DNA of 64,000 nt from Mycobacterium scrofulaceum (GCF_001667885.1 NZ_LZJW01000171.1:1-64000), one strand, 5' to 3'; positions 17,928 through 26,863 are shown, numbered from the stretch's first letter. Program-made: numbers and translations. The notes: generated by a model from the letters alone, not told the origin.

Positions 17928-17943
17928 TGTGATGTGGGTCATG
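17928..17943. promoter_or_regulatory. CRP-like site TGTGATGTGGGTCATG
   Basis: The left half is a perfect TGTGA; the right half is TCATG against a consensus TCACA, with the correct six-base spacing. It lies 26 bases upstream of the small secreted ORF at 17969 and faces the adenylate cyclase. A cAMP-CRP link is suggested but the right half is weak. Confidence 0.35.
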
Positions 17944-17968
17944 TGTTCCTCTAATGCGGGGGTGCGGG

Positions 17969-18157
17969 ATGGCAAGTCTCAGCAGCAGGATTGGAATCGC
18001 GCTTATGCTCGCGTGCACCGCGGCGGCAACGCCCGCGTGCGGGGTGGGGTGTAACGGCGCGGCCTCGCTGCTGCGGGTGGCCACCGACTCGATGCAGAGC
18101 GATCCGATGCAGGTCAACGTGGTGCACTCGGAAGAACAAGTGTGCATCAGCCGCTAA
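17969..18157 (+). CDS. Small secreted, Cys-containing protein (hypothetical)
   Basis: A 62-residue ORF starting MASLSSRIGIALMLACTAAA, which reads as a signal peptide with an Ala-x-Ala-like end near residue 24. The mature part is about 38 residues and contains three cysteines (CGVGCNG and a C-terminal CISR). No lipobox of the L-x-x-C type is present. It starts just after an AT-rich tract that could hold its promoter and a CRP-like site. I do not recognise a homologue; it might be chance, but signal-peptide composition argues for a gene. Confidence 0.45.
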   Translation: MASLSSRIGIALMLACTAAATPACGVGCNGAASLLRVATDSMQSDPMQVNVVHSEEQVCISR

Positions 18158-18679
18158 CGCGGTGGCGTTCGGTGCCACCGCCGGACTGGAGTTAGCTCGC
18201 GGAGCGGCGCCCATCGTGAGGGGTCGATGGGAGCCGTTGTTAATTGTGTTTCGGCGGCGTGAGTTGCTAGTTACCCGAATTAGTATGAATTCATCATGAA
18301 CCGTCGCGCCGCGATTGAATGCAAAGCCGGAGTTAAATTTCGCGGTACTTAAATGGGGCCTATTCCATACCTTTGGAACGTATTTTGTGGCTTTTCCAAG
18401 CCGGAGGCTTGCTACCCCCGCGCATCGCGCCGACTTCGGTATCGGAGAGGCGGCTATCAGCCGCAGCCGGTTTGCCGCGGGGGGCCCCGTCGCGGCCCGC
18501 CGGCGTGCACACAGCGATCGCGCCCTGGGGCCGGACCCCCGAAGAGTTTGTTGGGCGACCCCTCCGATCGACTCCAGGGTCCCGGGGGCCTACGCCAGGT
18601 GTGGCGGGTTTGCCCGCGCAGCCGCGCAGGACCGCGTCGACCTTTCCGGCGCCGCCCGTGAGAAGGGCGCTGCCGCTGA

Positions 18680-18756
18680 TGGTGCCCTCGGTGGGATTCG
18701 AACCCACACTGGACGGGTTTTGAGTCCGTTTCCTCTGCCAGTTGGGATACGAGGGC
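18680..18756 (-). tRNA. tRNA with CAA anticodon (Leu by anticodon), class I body
   Basis: Minus strand, 77 bases with encoded CCA (18680-18682) and discriminator A. Acceptor GCCCTCG pairs with CGAGGGC; the T arm is GTGGG-TTCGAAT-CCCAC; the D loop has AACTGGCA. The anticodon loop is CTCAAAA, giving CAA (codon UUG, Leu). The variable region is only five bases (CCAGT), whereas bacterial tRNA-Leu normally has a long class II arm. The anticodon stem ACGGA/CCCGT has an A-C mismatch next to the loop. A tRNA is certain; the amino acid is assigned only from the anticodon. Confidence 0.85.
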
Positions 18757-18870
18757 TTGCTCGGCCTCCTAGGTTAGAGGCAGCCTCCCACCATAAAGGA
18801 TTTGGTGCCGCGGACCATCTCACCGCCCCCGAGGTCGCTGGTTCGAGGCGTTCACGACACAATGTCCGTC

Positions 18871-19485
18871 ATGACAGGCCCCACGACCGACACCGACGCA
18901 GCTGTGCCGCGCCGGGTCCTGATCGCCGAGGACGAAGCGCTCATCCGACTGGACCTCGCCGAGATGCTCCGAGAGGAGGGTTACGAGATCGTCGGGGAGG
19001 CCGGCGACGGCCAGGAAGCCGTCGAGCTGGCCGAGCGCCATCGGCCCGACCTGGTGATCATGGACGTGAAGATGCCGCGCCGCGACGGGATCGACGCGGC
19101 GTCGGAGATCGCCAGCAAGCGCATCGCCCCGATCGTGGTGCTCACCGCGTTCAGCCAGCGGGACTTGGTCGAACGCGCCCGCGACGCCGGCGCGATGGCC
19201 TACCTGGTGAAGCCCTTCACTATCAGCGACCTGATTCCGGCCATCGAGCTGGCCGTGAGCCGCTTCGCCGAGATCAGTGAGCTGGAACGCGAAGTGGCGA
19301 CGCTGTCCGAGCGGCTGGAGACGCGCAAGCTCGTCGAACGCGCCAAGGGGCTGCTGCAGACCAAGCAGGGCATGACCGAGCCCGAGGCGTTCAAGTGGAT
19401 TCAGCGCGCCGCGATGGACCGGCGGACCACGATGAAGCGGGTCGCCGAGGTCGTCCTGGAAACGTTGGACACCGACGACGAGTAG
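18871..19485 (+). CDS. pdtaR: Antitermination response regulator PdtaR (ANTAR)
   Basis: A 204-residue two-domain regulator. Residues 12-130 are a receiver with acidic pocket residues in LIAEDEALIRLDL, the phospho-acceptor Asp in LVIMDVKMPRRDG, and the conserved Thr (VVLTAF) and Lys (YLVKPF). Residues 140-200 form an ANTAR RNA-binding domain (LETRKLVERAKGLLQ, AFKWIQRAAMDRR). The partner kinase PdtaS is encoded elsewhere in M. tuberculosis. ANTAR proteins bind paired hairpins and prevent termination. I took the ATG at 18871, matching the M. tuberculosis N-terminus; ATG 18862 is also in frame. Confidence 0.95.
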   Translation: MTGPTTDTDAAVPRRVLIAEDEALIRLDLAEMLREEGYEIVGEAGDGQEAVELAERHRPDLVIMDVKMPRRDGIDAASEIASKRIAPIVVLTAFSQRDLVERARDAGAMAYLVKPFTISDLIPAIELAVSRFAEISELEREVATLSERLETRKLVERAKGLLQTKQGMTEPEAFKWIQRAAMDRRTTMKRVAEVVLETLDTDDE

Positions 19486-19587
19486 CGCTGGGCCGTCGAG
19501 CGTGCGCCGACGGCTTTCGGGGTGCGCTCAGGGCGACGACACGCCGAATGAGGCCGCCCCCGTTGCACATTGGGCGGCTAAGCGCCG

Positions 19588-20784
19588 TCAGCGCGCGACG
19601 ATCACCGAGGAGCCGTGGCCGAACAGGCCCTGGTTGGCCGTGACGCCGACCGTGGCGTTCTCCACCTGCCGGCCCGTCGCCTGACCGCGCAGTTGCCAGG
19701 TGAGCTCGCAGACCTGCGCGATGGCCTGCGCGGGGATGGCCTCGCCGAAGCAGGCCAGCCCGCCCGACGGGTTGACCGGGACCCTGCCGCCGATGGTGGT
19801 CGCGCCGCTGCGCAACAGCGCCTCGGCCTCGCCCTTGGGGCACAGCCCGAGGTGCTCGTACCAGTCGAGCTCCAGCGCGGTGGACAGGTCGTAGACCTCG
19901 GCCAGGCTGACGTCCTCGGGCCCGATGCCCGCCTCGGCGTAGGCCGCGTCCAGGATCTGATCCTTGAACACCCGCTCCGGCGCGGGCACCGCGGCGGTGG
20001 AATCCGTTGCGATGTCGGGCAATTCGGGCAGGTGCTGGGGGTAGCGGGGGGTGACCGTGCTGACGGCGCGCACGGAAGGAACGCCGTCGAGCGAGCCGAG
20101 GTGCTTGCGGGCGAACTCGGCGCTGGCCACGATCAGGGCCGCCGCGCCGTCGGAGGTGGCGCAGATGTCGAGCTGCCGCAGCGGGTCGGCCACCACCGGG
20201 CTGGCGAACACGTCCTCGGGCGAGGCTTCTTTGCGGTAGCGGGCGTTCGGGTTCTGCAATCCGTGTCGGGAGTTCTTCACCTTCACCTGGGCGAAGTCGT
20301 CGGTGGTCGCGCCGTAGAGGTCCATCCGTCGGCGCGCCAGCAGCGCGAAGTACACCGGGTTCATCGCGCCGATCAGGTGGAATCGCTGCCAGTCGGGATC
20401 GTTCTTGCGTTCCCCGCCGACCGGGGCGAACGCGCCCTTGGGGGTGGTGTCCGCACCGATCACCAGCGCGACGTCGCAGAAGCCGGCCAGGATCTGGGCG
20501 CGCGCGCTCTGCAGCGCCTGTGAGCCGCTGGCGCACGCGGCGTAGCTCGAGCTCACCGGCACGCCGTTCCAGCCGAGCTTCTGGGCGAACGTGGACCCGG
20601 CGATGAAGCCCGGGTAGCCGTTGCGGATCGTGTCCGCGCCGGCGACCAACTGGATCTGCCGCCAGTCCAGGCCGGCCTCGGCCAGCGCGGCGCGCGCGGC
20701 CACGACCCCGTATTCGGTGAAATCGCGGCCCCACTTGCCCCACGGGTGCATGCCGGCGCCGAGGATGTAAAGCGGTTCGGGCAT
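19588..20784 (-). CDS. Thiolase-like lipid-transfer protein (Rv1627c-like)
   Basis: A thiolase-superfamily protein of 398 residues of the SCP2/Ltp type. The nucleophile region SSSYAACASGSQALQ, the NPSGGLACFGEAIPA segment and the C-terminal VTANQGLFGHGSSVIV are visible. Such proteins work with a DUF35 partner, as in the steroid side-chain retro-aldolases Ltp2-DUF35, so a carbon-carbon cleaving role on an acyl-CoA is plausible but not shown. The ATG at 20784 shares its A with the stop of the DUF35 gene (TGATG), so the pair is co-translated. Confidence 0.88.
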   Translation of the reverse strand: MPEPLYILGAGMHPWGKWGRDFTEYGVVAARAALAEAGLDWRQIQLVAGADTIRNGYPGFIAGSTFAQKLGWNGVPVSSSYAACASGSQALQSARAQILAGFCDVALVIGADTTPKGAFAPVGGERKNDPDWQRFHLIGAMNPVYFALLARRRMDLYGATTDDFAQVKVKNSRHGLQNPNARYRKEASPEDVFASPVVADPLRQLDICATSDGAAALIVASAEFARKHLGSLDGVPSVRAVSTVTPRYPQHLPELPDIATDSTAAVPAPERVFKDQILDAAYAEAGIGPEDVSLAEVYDLSTALELDWYEHLGLCPKGEAEALLRSGATTIGGRVPVNPSGGLACFGEAIPAQAIAQVCELTWQLRGQATGRQVENATVGVTANQGLFGHGSSVIVAR

Positions 20785-21224
20785 CAGGCGATCCTCCACG
20801 CATAGACGATGCGCTGCACGCCGTCATCGTCGGTGAACAGCGGCATGGTGGTCAGCTCCATCTCCATGCCGACCTTCAAGTCGGCGGCCAGCGTGCCCTC
20901 GACCACCTTGCCCAGCACGATCAGTCCCTCGTCGGCCAGCTCGACCGCGGCAATGGCGAAGGGCTCGAAGGGATCCGGGGCGGGGTAGGGCGCCGGCGGC
21001 GGATACCGGTTTTCGGTGTAGCTCCACAGCTTGCCCCGGGTCGACAGCGCGACCGGCTCTAGCGTGTCGCTGGCGCACGCCGGGTTGGGGCAGTTGTTCT
21101 CCCGCGGCGGGAAGACGTAGGTGCCGCACTCGGGGCATTTGCCGCCGATCAGGTGCGGCTGGCCGGCCTCGTCGGTGGCGAACCATCCGTCGATCGCGGG
21201 TTCTTGGCTGGTGACCTCTGGCAC
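20784..21224 (-). CDS. DUF35 OB-fold zinc-ribbon protein (Rv1628c-like)
   Basis: A 146-residue partner of the downstream thiolase-like gene. Residues 30-55 are a zinc ribbon with four cysteines (CPECGTYVFPPRENNCPNPAC); the rest is an OB fold that in characterised complexes closes over the acyl-CoA site. Its stop overlaps the thiolase ATG. The start at 21224 is close to the divergent polA promoter, with 95 bases between the two coding regions. Confidence 0.9.
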   Translation of the reverse strand: MPEVTSQEPAIDGWFATDEAGQPHLIGGKCPECGTYVFPPRENNCPNPACASDTLEPVALSTRGKLWSYTENRYPPPAPYPAPDPFEPFAIAAVELADEGLIVLGKVVEGTLAADLKVGMEMELTTMPLFTDDDGVQRIVYAWRIA

Positions 21225-21289
21225 TCGGCCAGACTACCCAGGCCCAACACAAAACTGAAACGTGTTGCAGTTCTGCGGCGGCGCCTGGC

Positions 21290-21312
21290 TCGTCGGTCCG
21301 GGTGCCTAGAGT
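21290..21312 (+). promoter_or_regulatory. RecA-NDp/PafBC-like promoter of polA
   Basis: TCGTCGGTC (21290-21298), then eight bases, then TAGAGT (21307-21312). Against TTGTCRGTG-N8-TAnnnT this has two mismatches in the upstream box and a full -10. The polA GTG at 21320 lies seven bases after the -10, so the transcript would start at the start codon. The weakest of the three matches in this window. Confidence 0.5.
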
Positions 21313-21319
21313 GATAGCC

Positions 21320-24031
21320 GTGCCCGCTCCGCCCGCTCAGACGACCGAGGAACACACCAAGCCGACACTGATGTTGCTCGACGGCAATTCGCTGGCATTT
21401 CGGGCCTTCTACGCGCTGCCCGCCGAGAACTTCAAGACCCGCGGCGGCCTGACCACCAACGCCGTCTACGGCTTCACCGCGATGCTGATCAACCTGCTGC
21501 GCGACGAGGCCCCCACCCACGTCGCCGCGGCGTTCGACGTCTCGCGGCAGACGTTCCGCTCCGAGCGCTACCCCGAGTACAAGGCGAACCGCTCGTCGAC
21601 GCCCGACGAGTTCCACGGCCAGATCGACATCACCAAGGAGGTGCTGAACGCGCTGGGCATCACGGTGCTGGCCGAGCCGGGTTTCGAGGCCGACGACCTG
21701 ATCGCGACGCTGGCCACCCAGGCCGAGAACGAGGGCTTCCGCGTGCTGGTGGTCACCGGCGACCGGGACTCCCTGCAGCTGGTCAGCGACGACGTCACCG
21801 TGCTCTACCCGCGCAAGGGCGTCAGCGAACTGACCCGGTTCACGCCCGAGGCCGTCGTCGAGAAGTACGGGCTGACCCCCACGCAGTACCCCGACTTCGC
21901 GGCCCTGCGCGGCGATCCGAGCGACAACCTGCCCGGCATCCCCGGCGTGGGGGAGAAGACCGCGTCCAAGTGGATCGCCGAATACGGCTCGCTGCAGGGC
22001 CTGGTGGACAACGTCGACTCGGTGCGGGGCAAGGTCGGCGACGCGCTGCGGGCCAACCTGGCCAGCGTGATCCGCAACCGCGAGCTCACCGACCTGGTCA
22101 AGGACGTGCCGCTGGCGCAGACCCCGGACACGCTGCGCATGCTGCCGTGGGACCGCGACCAGATCCACCGCCTGTTCGACGACCTGGAGTTCCGGGTCTT
22201 GCGGGACCGGCTGTTCGACACGCTGGCCGCGGTGGAGCCCGAGGTCGACGCGGGGTTCGACGTGCGCGGCGGGGCGCTGCAGGCGGGCGAGCTGGCCGTG
22301 TGGCTGGCCGAACACAGCTCGGGCAAGCGGTTCGGCCTGGCGGTCGTCGGCACCCACCTGGCCTACGACGCCGACGCCACCGCGCTGGCGATCGTGTCCG
22401 CCGACGGGGAGGGCCGCTACATCGACACCTCCGCGCTGGAACCCGACGACGAGGCGGCGCTGGCGTCCTGGCTGGCCGACCCGGGCCCGCCCAAGGCGCT
22501 GCACGAGGCCAAGCTGGCGATGCACGACCTGGCCGGCCGCGGCTGGACGCTGGCCGGCGTGACCTCCGATACCGCGCTGGCCGCCTACCTGGTGCGTCCC
22601 GGTCAGCGCAGCTTCTCCCTCGAGGACCTGTCCCTGCGTTACCTGCGCCGCGAGCTGCGTGCGGAAACGGCTGAGCAGCAACAGCTTTCGCTTCTCGACG
22701 ATCCCGAGGGGACGGACGACCAAGCGGTGCAGACCCTGATCCTGCGGGCCGTCGCGGTGCTGGACCTGGCCGATGCCCTCGACGAGGAGCTGGCCCGCAT
22801 CAACTCCACGTCGCTGCTGGGCGGCATGGAGCTGCCGGTCCAGCGGGTGCTGGCCGAGCTGGAACACACCGGCATCGCAGTCGATTTGGACCTGCTGGGC
22901 GAGTTGCAGAGCGACTTCGCCCACCAGATCCGCGACGCCGCCGAAGCCGCCTACGCGGTGATCGGCAAGCAGATCAACCTGGGCTCGCCGAAGCAGTTGC
23001 AGGCGGTGCTCTTCGACGAGCTTCAGATGCCGAAGACCAAGCGCACCAAGACCGGCTACACCACCGACGCCGACGCCCTGCAGTCGCTGTTCGACAAGAC
23101 CGGACATCCGTTCCTGCAACACCTTCTGGCGCACCGCGACGCCACCCGGCTCAAGGTGACCGTCGACGGCTTGCTGAATTCGGTGGCCTCCGACGGGCGC
23201 ATCCACACCACCTTCAACCAGACCATCGCGGCGACGGGCCGGCTGTCGTCGACCGAGCCGAACCTGCAGAACATCCCGATCCGCACCGAGGCCGGCCGGC
23301 GGATCCGGGACGCGTTCGTGGTGGGCGAGGGCTACAGCGAGCTGATGACCGCCGACTACAGCCAGATCGAGATGCGGATCATGGCGCACCTGTCGCGGGA
23401 CGAGGGCCTCATCGAGGCCTTCAACACCGGGGAGGACCTGCATTCGTTCGTCGCCTCGCGGGCGTTCGGCGTGCCGATCGAGGAGGTCACCTCCGAGCTG
23501 CGCCGCCGGGTCAAGGCGATGTCGTACGGGCTGGCCTACGGGTTGAGCGCGTACGGGCTGTCGCAGCAGCTGAAGATCTCCACCGAGGAGGCCAAGGAGC
23601 AGATGGACGCCTACTTCGCCCGGTTCGGCGGCGTGCGCGACTATCTGATGAACGTCGTGGAGCAGGCCCGCAAGGACGGCTACACCTCGACGGTGCTGGG
23701 CCGCCGCCGCTACCTGCCCGAGCTGGACAGCAGCAACCGCCAGGTGCGGGAGGCCGCCGAGCGCGCGGCGCTCAACGCGCCCATTCAGGGCAGCGCCGCC
23801 GACATCATCAAGGTGGCGATGATCGAGGTCGACAAGGCGATCAAAGAGGCCGGACTGAAGTCCCGCATGCTGCTGCAGGTGCACGACGAACTCTTGTTCG
23901 AAATCGCGCCCGGCGAGCGGGACCGCGTCGAGGCCCTGGCGCGCGAGAGGATGGGCGGCGCGTACCCGCTCGACGTCCCGCTGGAGGTTTCGGTGGGTTA
24001 CGGCCGCTCCTGGGACGCGGCCGCGCATTAG
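21320..24031 (+). CDS. polA: DNA polymerase I
   Basis: Fills gaps in repair and removes RNA primers. The protein is about 903 residues. The N-terminal 300 residues are the 5' nuclease (LLDGNSLAFRAFYALP, DRDSLQLV, GDPSDNLPGIPGVGEKTA). The middle domain lacks a recognisable set of 3'-5' exonuclease acidic motifs, as in other mycobacteria. The polymerase domain shows motif A DYSQIEMRI, motif B RRRVKAMSYGLAYGLS and motif C QVHDELLFE. I chose GTG 21320 over GTG 21302 because a -10 box TAGAGT lies just before it. Confidence 0.97.
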   Translation: MPAPPAQTTEEHTKPTLMLLDGNSLAFRAFYALPAENFKTRGGLTTNAVYGFTAMLINLLRDEAPTHVAAAFDVSRQTFRSERYPEYKANRSSTPDEFHGQIDITKEVLNALGITVLAEPGFEADDLIATLATQAENEGFRVLVVTGDRDSLQLVSDDVTVLYPRKGVSELTRFTPEAVVEKYGLTPTQYPDFAALRGDPSDNLPGIPGVGEKTASKWIAEYGSLQGLVDNVDSVRGKVGDALRANLASVIRNRELTDLVKDVPLAQTPDTLRMLPWDRDQIHRLFDDLEFRVLRDRLFDTLAAVEPEVDAGFDVRGGALQAGELAVWLAEHSSGKRFGLAVVGTHLAYDADATALAIVSADGEGRYIDTSALEPDDEAALASWLADPGPPKALHEAKLAMHDLAGRGWTLAGVTSDTALAAYLVRPGQRSFSLEDLSLRYLRRELRAETAEQQQLSLLDDPEGTDDQAVQTLILRAVAVLDLADALDEELARINSTSLLGGMELPVQRVLAELEHTGIAVDLDLLGELQSDFAHQIRDAAEAAYAVIGKQINLGSPKQLQAVLFDELQMPKTKRTKTGYTTDADALQSLFDKTGHPFLQHLLAHRDATRLKVTVDGLLNSVASDGRIHTTFNQTIAATGRLSSTEPNLQNIPIRTEAGRRIRDAFVVGEGYSELMTADYSQIEMRIMAHLSRDEGLIEAFNTGEDLHSFVASRAFGVPIEEVTSELRRRVKAMSYGLAYGLSAYGLSQQLKISTEEAKEQMDAYFARFGGVRDYLMNVVEQARKDGYTSTVLGRRRYLPELDSSNRQVREAAERAALNAPIQGSAADIIKVAMIEVDKAIKEAGLKSRMLLQVHDELLFEIAPGERDRVEALARERMGGAYPLDVPLEVSVGYGRSWDAAAH

Positions 24032-24192
24032 TGAAACTTCGGCCCCGGAATTTTGCCGACACGTCATGTTCTCGTCAGAAACGCGCAGGCTGGGCCGCCC
24101 GGGTTTGGCCAGCGTGTACGCAGTCGAGTAGCCTCAATAGGTAAATCCCAGATTTGTCCCTACGACCCAACCTGTCCGGAGCAACCCACCAC

Positions 24193-25632
24193 ATGCCGAG
24201 TCCCACCGTCACCTCGCCCCAAGTAGCCGTCAACGACATCGGTTCCAGCGAGGATTTTCTTGCCGCAATAGACAAAACGATCAAGTACTTCAACGATGGC
24301 GACATCGTCGAGGGGACGATCGTCAAAGTGGACCGGGACGAGGTGCTCCTCGACATCGGCTACAAGACCGAGGGCGTCATCCCCGCCCGCGAGCTCTCCA
24401 TCAAGCACGATGTCGACCCCAGTGAGGTCGTTTCCGTCGGCGACGAGGTCGAGGCCCTGGTTCTCACCAAGGAGGACAAAGAGGGCCGCCTGATCCTGTC
24501 CAAGAAGCGCGCCCAGTACGAGCGCGCCTGGGGCACCATCGAGGCTCTCAAGGAAAAGGACGAGGCCGTCAAGGGCACCGTCATCGAGGTCGTCAAGGGT
24601 GGTCTGATCCTGGACATCGGCCTGCGCGGCTTCCTGCCCGCATCGTTGGTCGAGATGCGCCGGGTCCGCGATCTGCAGCCGTACATCGGCAAGGAGATCG
24701 AGGCCAAGATCATCGAGCTGGACAAGAACCGCAACAACGTGGTGCTGTCGCGTCGTGCCTGGCTGGAGCAGACCCAGTCCGAGGTGCGCAGCGAGTTCCT
24801 CAACCAGCTGCAGAAGGGCGCCATCCGCAAGGGTGTCGTCTCCTCCATCGTCAACTTCGGCGCCTTCGTCGACCTCGGCGGTGTGGACGGGCTGGTGCAC
24901 GTCTCCGAGCTGAGCTGGAAGCACATCGACCACCCGTCCGAGGTCGTCCAGGTGGGCGACGAGGTCACCGTCGAGGTGCTCGACGTCGACATGGACCGCG
25001 AGCGGGTTTCGTTGTCGCTCAAGGCAACTCAGGAAGACCCGTGGCGGCACTTCGCCCGCACGCACGCCATCGGCCAGATCGTGCCCGGCAAGGTCACCAA
25101 GCTGGTGCCGTTCGGTGCGTTCGTTCGCGTCGAGGAGGGCATCGAGGGCCTGGTGCACATCTCCGAGCTGGCCGAGCGCCACGTCGAGGTGCCCGACCAG
25201 GTGGTCGCCGTCGGCGACGACGCCATGGTCAAAGTCATCGACATCGACCTGGAGCGGCGCCGGATCTCGTTGTCGCTCAAGCAGGCCAACGAGGACTACA
25301 CCGAGGAGTTCGACCCGGCGAAGTACGGCATGGCCGACAGCTACGACGAGCAGGGCAACTACATCTTCCCGGAGGGCTTCGACGCCGAGACCAACGAATG
25401 GCTCGAGGGTTTCGAGAAGCAGCGCGCCGAGTGGGAGGCCCGGTACGCCGAGGCCGAGCGCCGGCACAAGATGCACACCGCGCAGATGGAGAAGTTCGCC
25501 GCGGCCGAGGCGGCCGGGCACGCCGAACCGTCGTCGGGCAACGGCGCGCGCGAGGAGAAGGCGGCCGGTGGCTCGCTGGCCAGCGACGCCCAATTGGCCG
25601 CGCTGCGGGAGAAACTCGCCGGCAACGCCTAA
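24193..25632 (+). CDS. rpsA: Ribosomal protein S1
   Basis: Binds mRNA on the 30S subunit and helps initiation. The 479 residues hold four S1 repeats (about 35-105, 120-190, 205-280, 290-365), for example IRKGVVSSIVNFGAFVDLGG and GKVTKLVPFGAFVRVEEG, and a C-terminal charged tail. The family is shorter than in E. coli, as usual for actinobacteria. The tail past residue 440 is the least conserved part. The ATG at 24193, after a GGAG at 24178-24181, gives MPSPTVTSPQVAVND; an in-frame start at 24154 has no family support. Confidence 0.97.
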   Translation: MPSPTVTSPQVAVNDIGSSEDFLAAIDKTIKYFNDGDIVEGTIVKVDRDEVLLDIGYKTEGVIPARELSIKHDVDPSEVVSVGDEVEALVLTKEDKEGRLILSKKRAQYERAWGTIEALKEKDEAVKGTVIEVVKGGLILDIGLRGFLPASLVEMRRVRDLQPYIGKEIEAKIIELDKNRNNVVLSRRAWLEQTQSEVRSEFLNQLQKGAIRKGVVSSIVNFGAFVDLGGVDGLVHVSELSWKHIDHPSEVVQVGDEVTVEVLDVDMDRERVSLSLKATQEDPWRHFARTHAIGQIVPGKVTKLVPFGAFVRVEEGIEGLVHISELAERHVEVPDQVVAVGDDAMVKVIDIDLERRRISLSLKQANEDYTEEFDPAKYGMADSYDEQGNYIFPEGFDAETNEWLEGFEKQRAEWEARYAEAERRHKMHTAQMEKFAAAEAAGHAEPSSGNGAREEKAAGGSLASDAQLAALREKLAGNA

Positions 25633-25642
25633 GCCGCACCGC

Positions 25643-26857
25643 ATGCTGCGTATCGGGTTGACCGGCGGCATCGGCGCCGGCAAGTCCGCGCTGGCGGCCA
25701 CCTTCGCGAAGTGCGGGGCGGTCATCGTCGACGGCGACGTCATCGCGCGCGAGGTGGTCCAGCCGGGCACCGAGGGCCTGGCGGCCCTGGTCGAGGCCTT
25801 CGGTGACGACATCCTGCTGCCCGACGGATCGCTGGATCGTCCGGCGTTGGCCGCCAAGGCGTTCCGTGACGACGAGGCGCGGCAAAAGCTGAACGGCATC
25901 GTCCACCCGTTGGTGGGCAAGCGGCGCGCCGAGATCATCGAATCGGTGCCCGCGGATTCGGTTGTCGTGGAAGACATTCCGCTGCTGGTGGAATCGGGGA
26001 TGGCGCCGCTGTTTCCGCTCGTCGTCATCGTGTACGCCGACGTCGAGGTGCGGCTGCGGCGGCTGGTCGATCAGCGCGGCATGCCCGAATCCGACGCCCG
26101 CGCCCGGATCGCCGCACAGGCCACCGACGAGCAGCGCCGCGCCGTCGCCGATGTCTGGGTGGACAACTCCGGCAGCCCGGACGACCTGGTGCGACGGGCC
26201 CATGACGTGTGGGACAACCGGATACTGCCGTTCGCGCACAACCTGAGTCGGCATCGGGCCGCCCGGGCGGCGGCCCGGTTGGTGCCGCCCGACGCGACGT
26301 GGCCGGATCAGGCCCTTCGCATCGTCAACCGGTTGAAGACCGCCTGCGGCCACCGGGCGATCCGGGTGGACCACATCGGTTCGACCGCCGTGCCGGGGTT
26401 ACCCGCCAAGGACGTCGTCGACGTGCAGATCACCGTCGAATCGTTGGCGGTCGCCGACGAACTCGCCGAGCCCCTGCTCGCCGCGGGTTACCCGCGGATC
26501 GAGGGCATCGGCGCCGACGTCGCCAAGCCGCAAGCCCGCAGCCGCGTCGAGGAATACGACTACAGCGACGATCCATCGCTGTGGCGCAAACGTTTTCACG
26601 GCTCGGCCGACCCGGGCCGGCCGACCAACGTGCACCTGCGGGTCGACGGCTGGCCCGGCCAGCAGTTCGCCCTGCTGTTCAAGGACTGGATGACCGCGGA
26701 GCCCGAGGTGGCGGCCGAATACGTGAACGTCAAGCGGGCGGCCGCCGAGCGCGCGGGCGGCGACACGGCGTCGTACGTCGAGGCCAAGGAACCCTGGTTC
26801 GCCGACGCCTATCGGCGGGCGTGGGCGTGGGCCGACGCCACCGGCTGGAAGCCCTGA
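25643..26857 (+). CDS. coaE: Dephospho-CoA kinase fused to a UPF0157 (GrpB-like) domain
   Basis: Residues 1-200 are dephospho-CoA kinase, the last enzyme of CoA synthesis, with P-loop GLTGGIGAGKSALA and the acceptor-site DIPLLVESG. Residues 225-400 are a UPF0157/GrpB nucleotidyltransferase-like domain (HIGSTAVPGLPAKDVVDVQI, NVHLR). The 404-residue fusion is the normal form in mycobacteria; in M. tuberculosis the C-terminal part has been linked to folding and regulation of the kinase. It starts 10 bases after rpsA, so it is probably co-transcribed with it. Confidence 0.95.
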   Translation: MLRIGLTGGIGAGKSALAATFAKCGAVIVDGDVIAREVVQPGTEGLAALVEAFGDDILLPDGSLDRPALAAKAFRDDEARQKLNGIVHPLVGKRRAEIIESVPADSVVVEDIPLLVESGMAPLFPLVVIVYADVEVRLRRLVDQRGMPESDARARIAAQATDEQRRAVADVWVDNSGSPDDLVRRAHDVWDNRILPFAHNLSRHRAARAAARLVPPDATWPDQALRIVNRLKTACGHRAIRVDHIGSTAVPGLPAKDVVDVQITVESLAVADELAEPLLAAGYPRIEGIGADVAKPQARSRVEEYDYSDDPSLWRKRFHGSADPGRPTNVHLRVDGWPGQQFALLFKDWMTAEPEVAAEYVNVKRAAAERAGGDTASYVEAKEPWFADAYRRAWAWADATGWKP

Positions 26858-26863
26858 GCCACG

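Larger units (their letters stand above)
17741..18679. other. Long gap with AT-rich stretches between cyclase and tRNA
   Basis: Nearly 940 bases without a conserved gene. It holds a small ORF (17969-18157), an AT-rich tract at about 17850-17930 (runs such as AAAAAATTGTAAAAAAG) and another at about 18230-18400, out of character with the G+C-rich surroundings. Short perfect hairpins occur at 18397-18411 (CAAGCC/GGCTTG) and 18450-18464 (GCGGCT/AGCCGC). From 18420 on it returns to high G+C. It lies on the 3' side of the minus-strand tRNA, the usual side for inserted DNA, but no integrase or repeated tRNA end was found. Confidence 0.6.

Noticed and set aside
18397..18411. CAAGCC-GGA-GGCTTG hairpin as terminator
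   Set aside because: The stem is perfect, but no T run follows on either strand.
18360..18707. 115-codon minus-strand ORF through the tRNA
   Set aside because: It runs through the tRNA gene, whose sequence it translates, and has no domain or ribosome site.
17741..18756. Integrated island with attachment repeats at the tRNA
   Set aside because: I looked for a second copy of the tRNA 3' end (GGGTTCGAATCCCACC) in the gap and found none, and there is no integrase.
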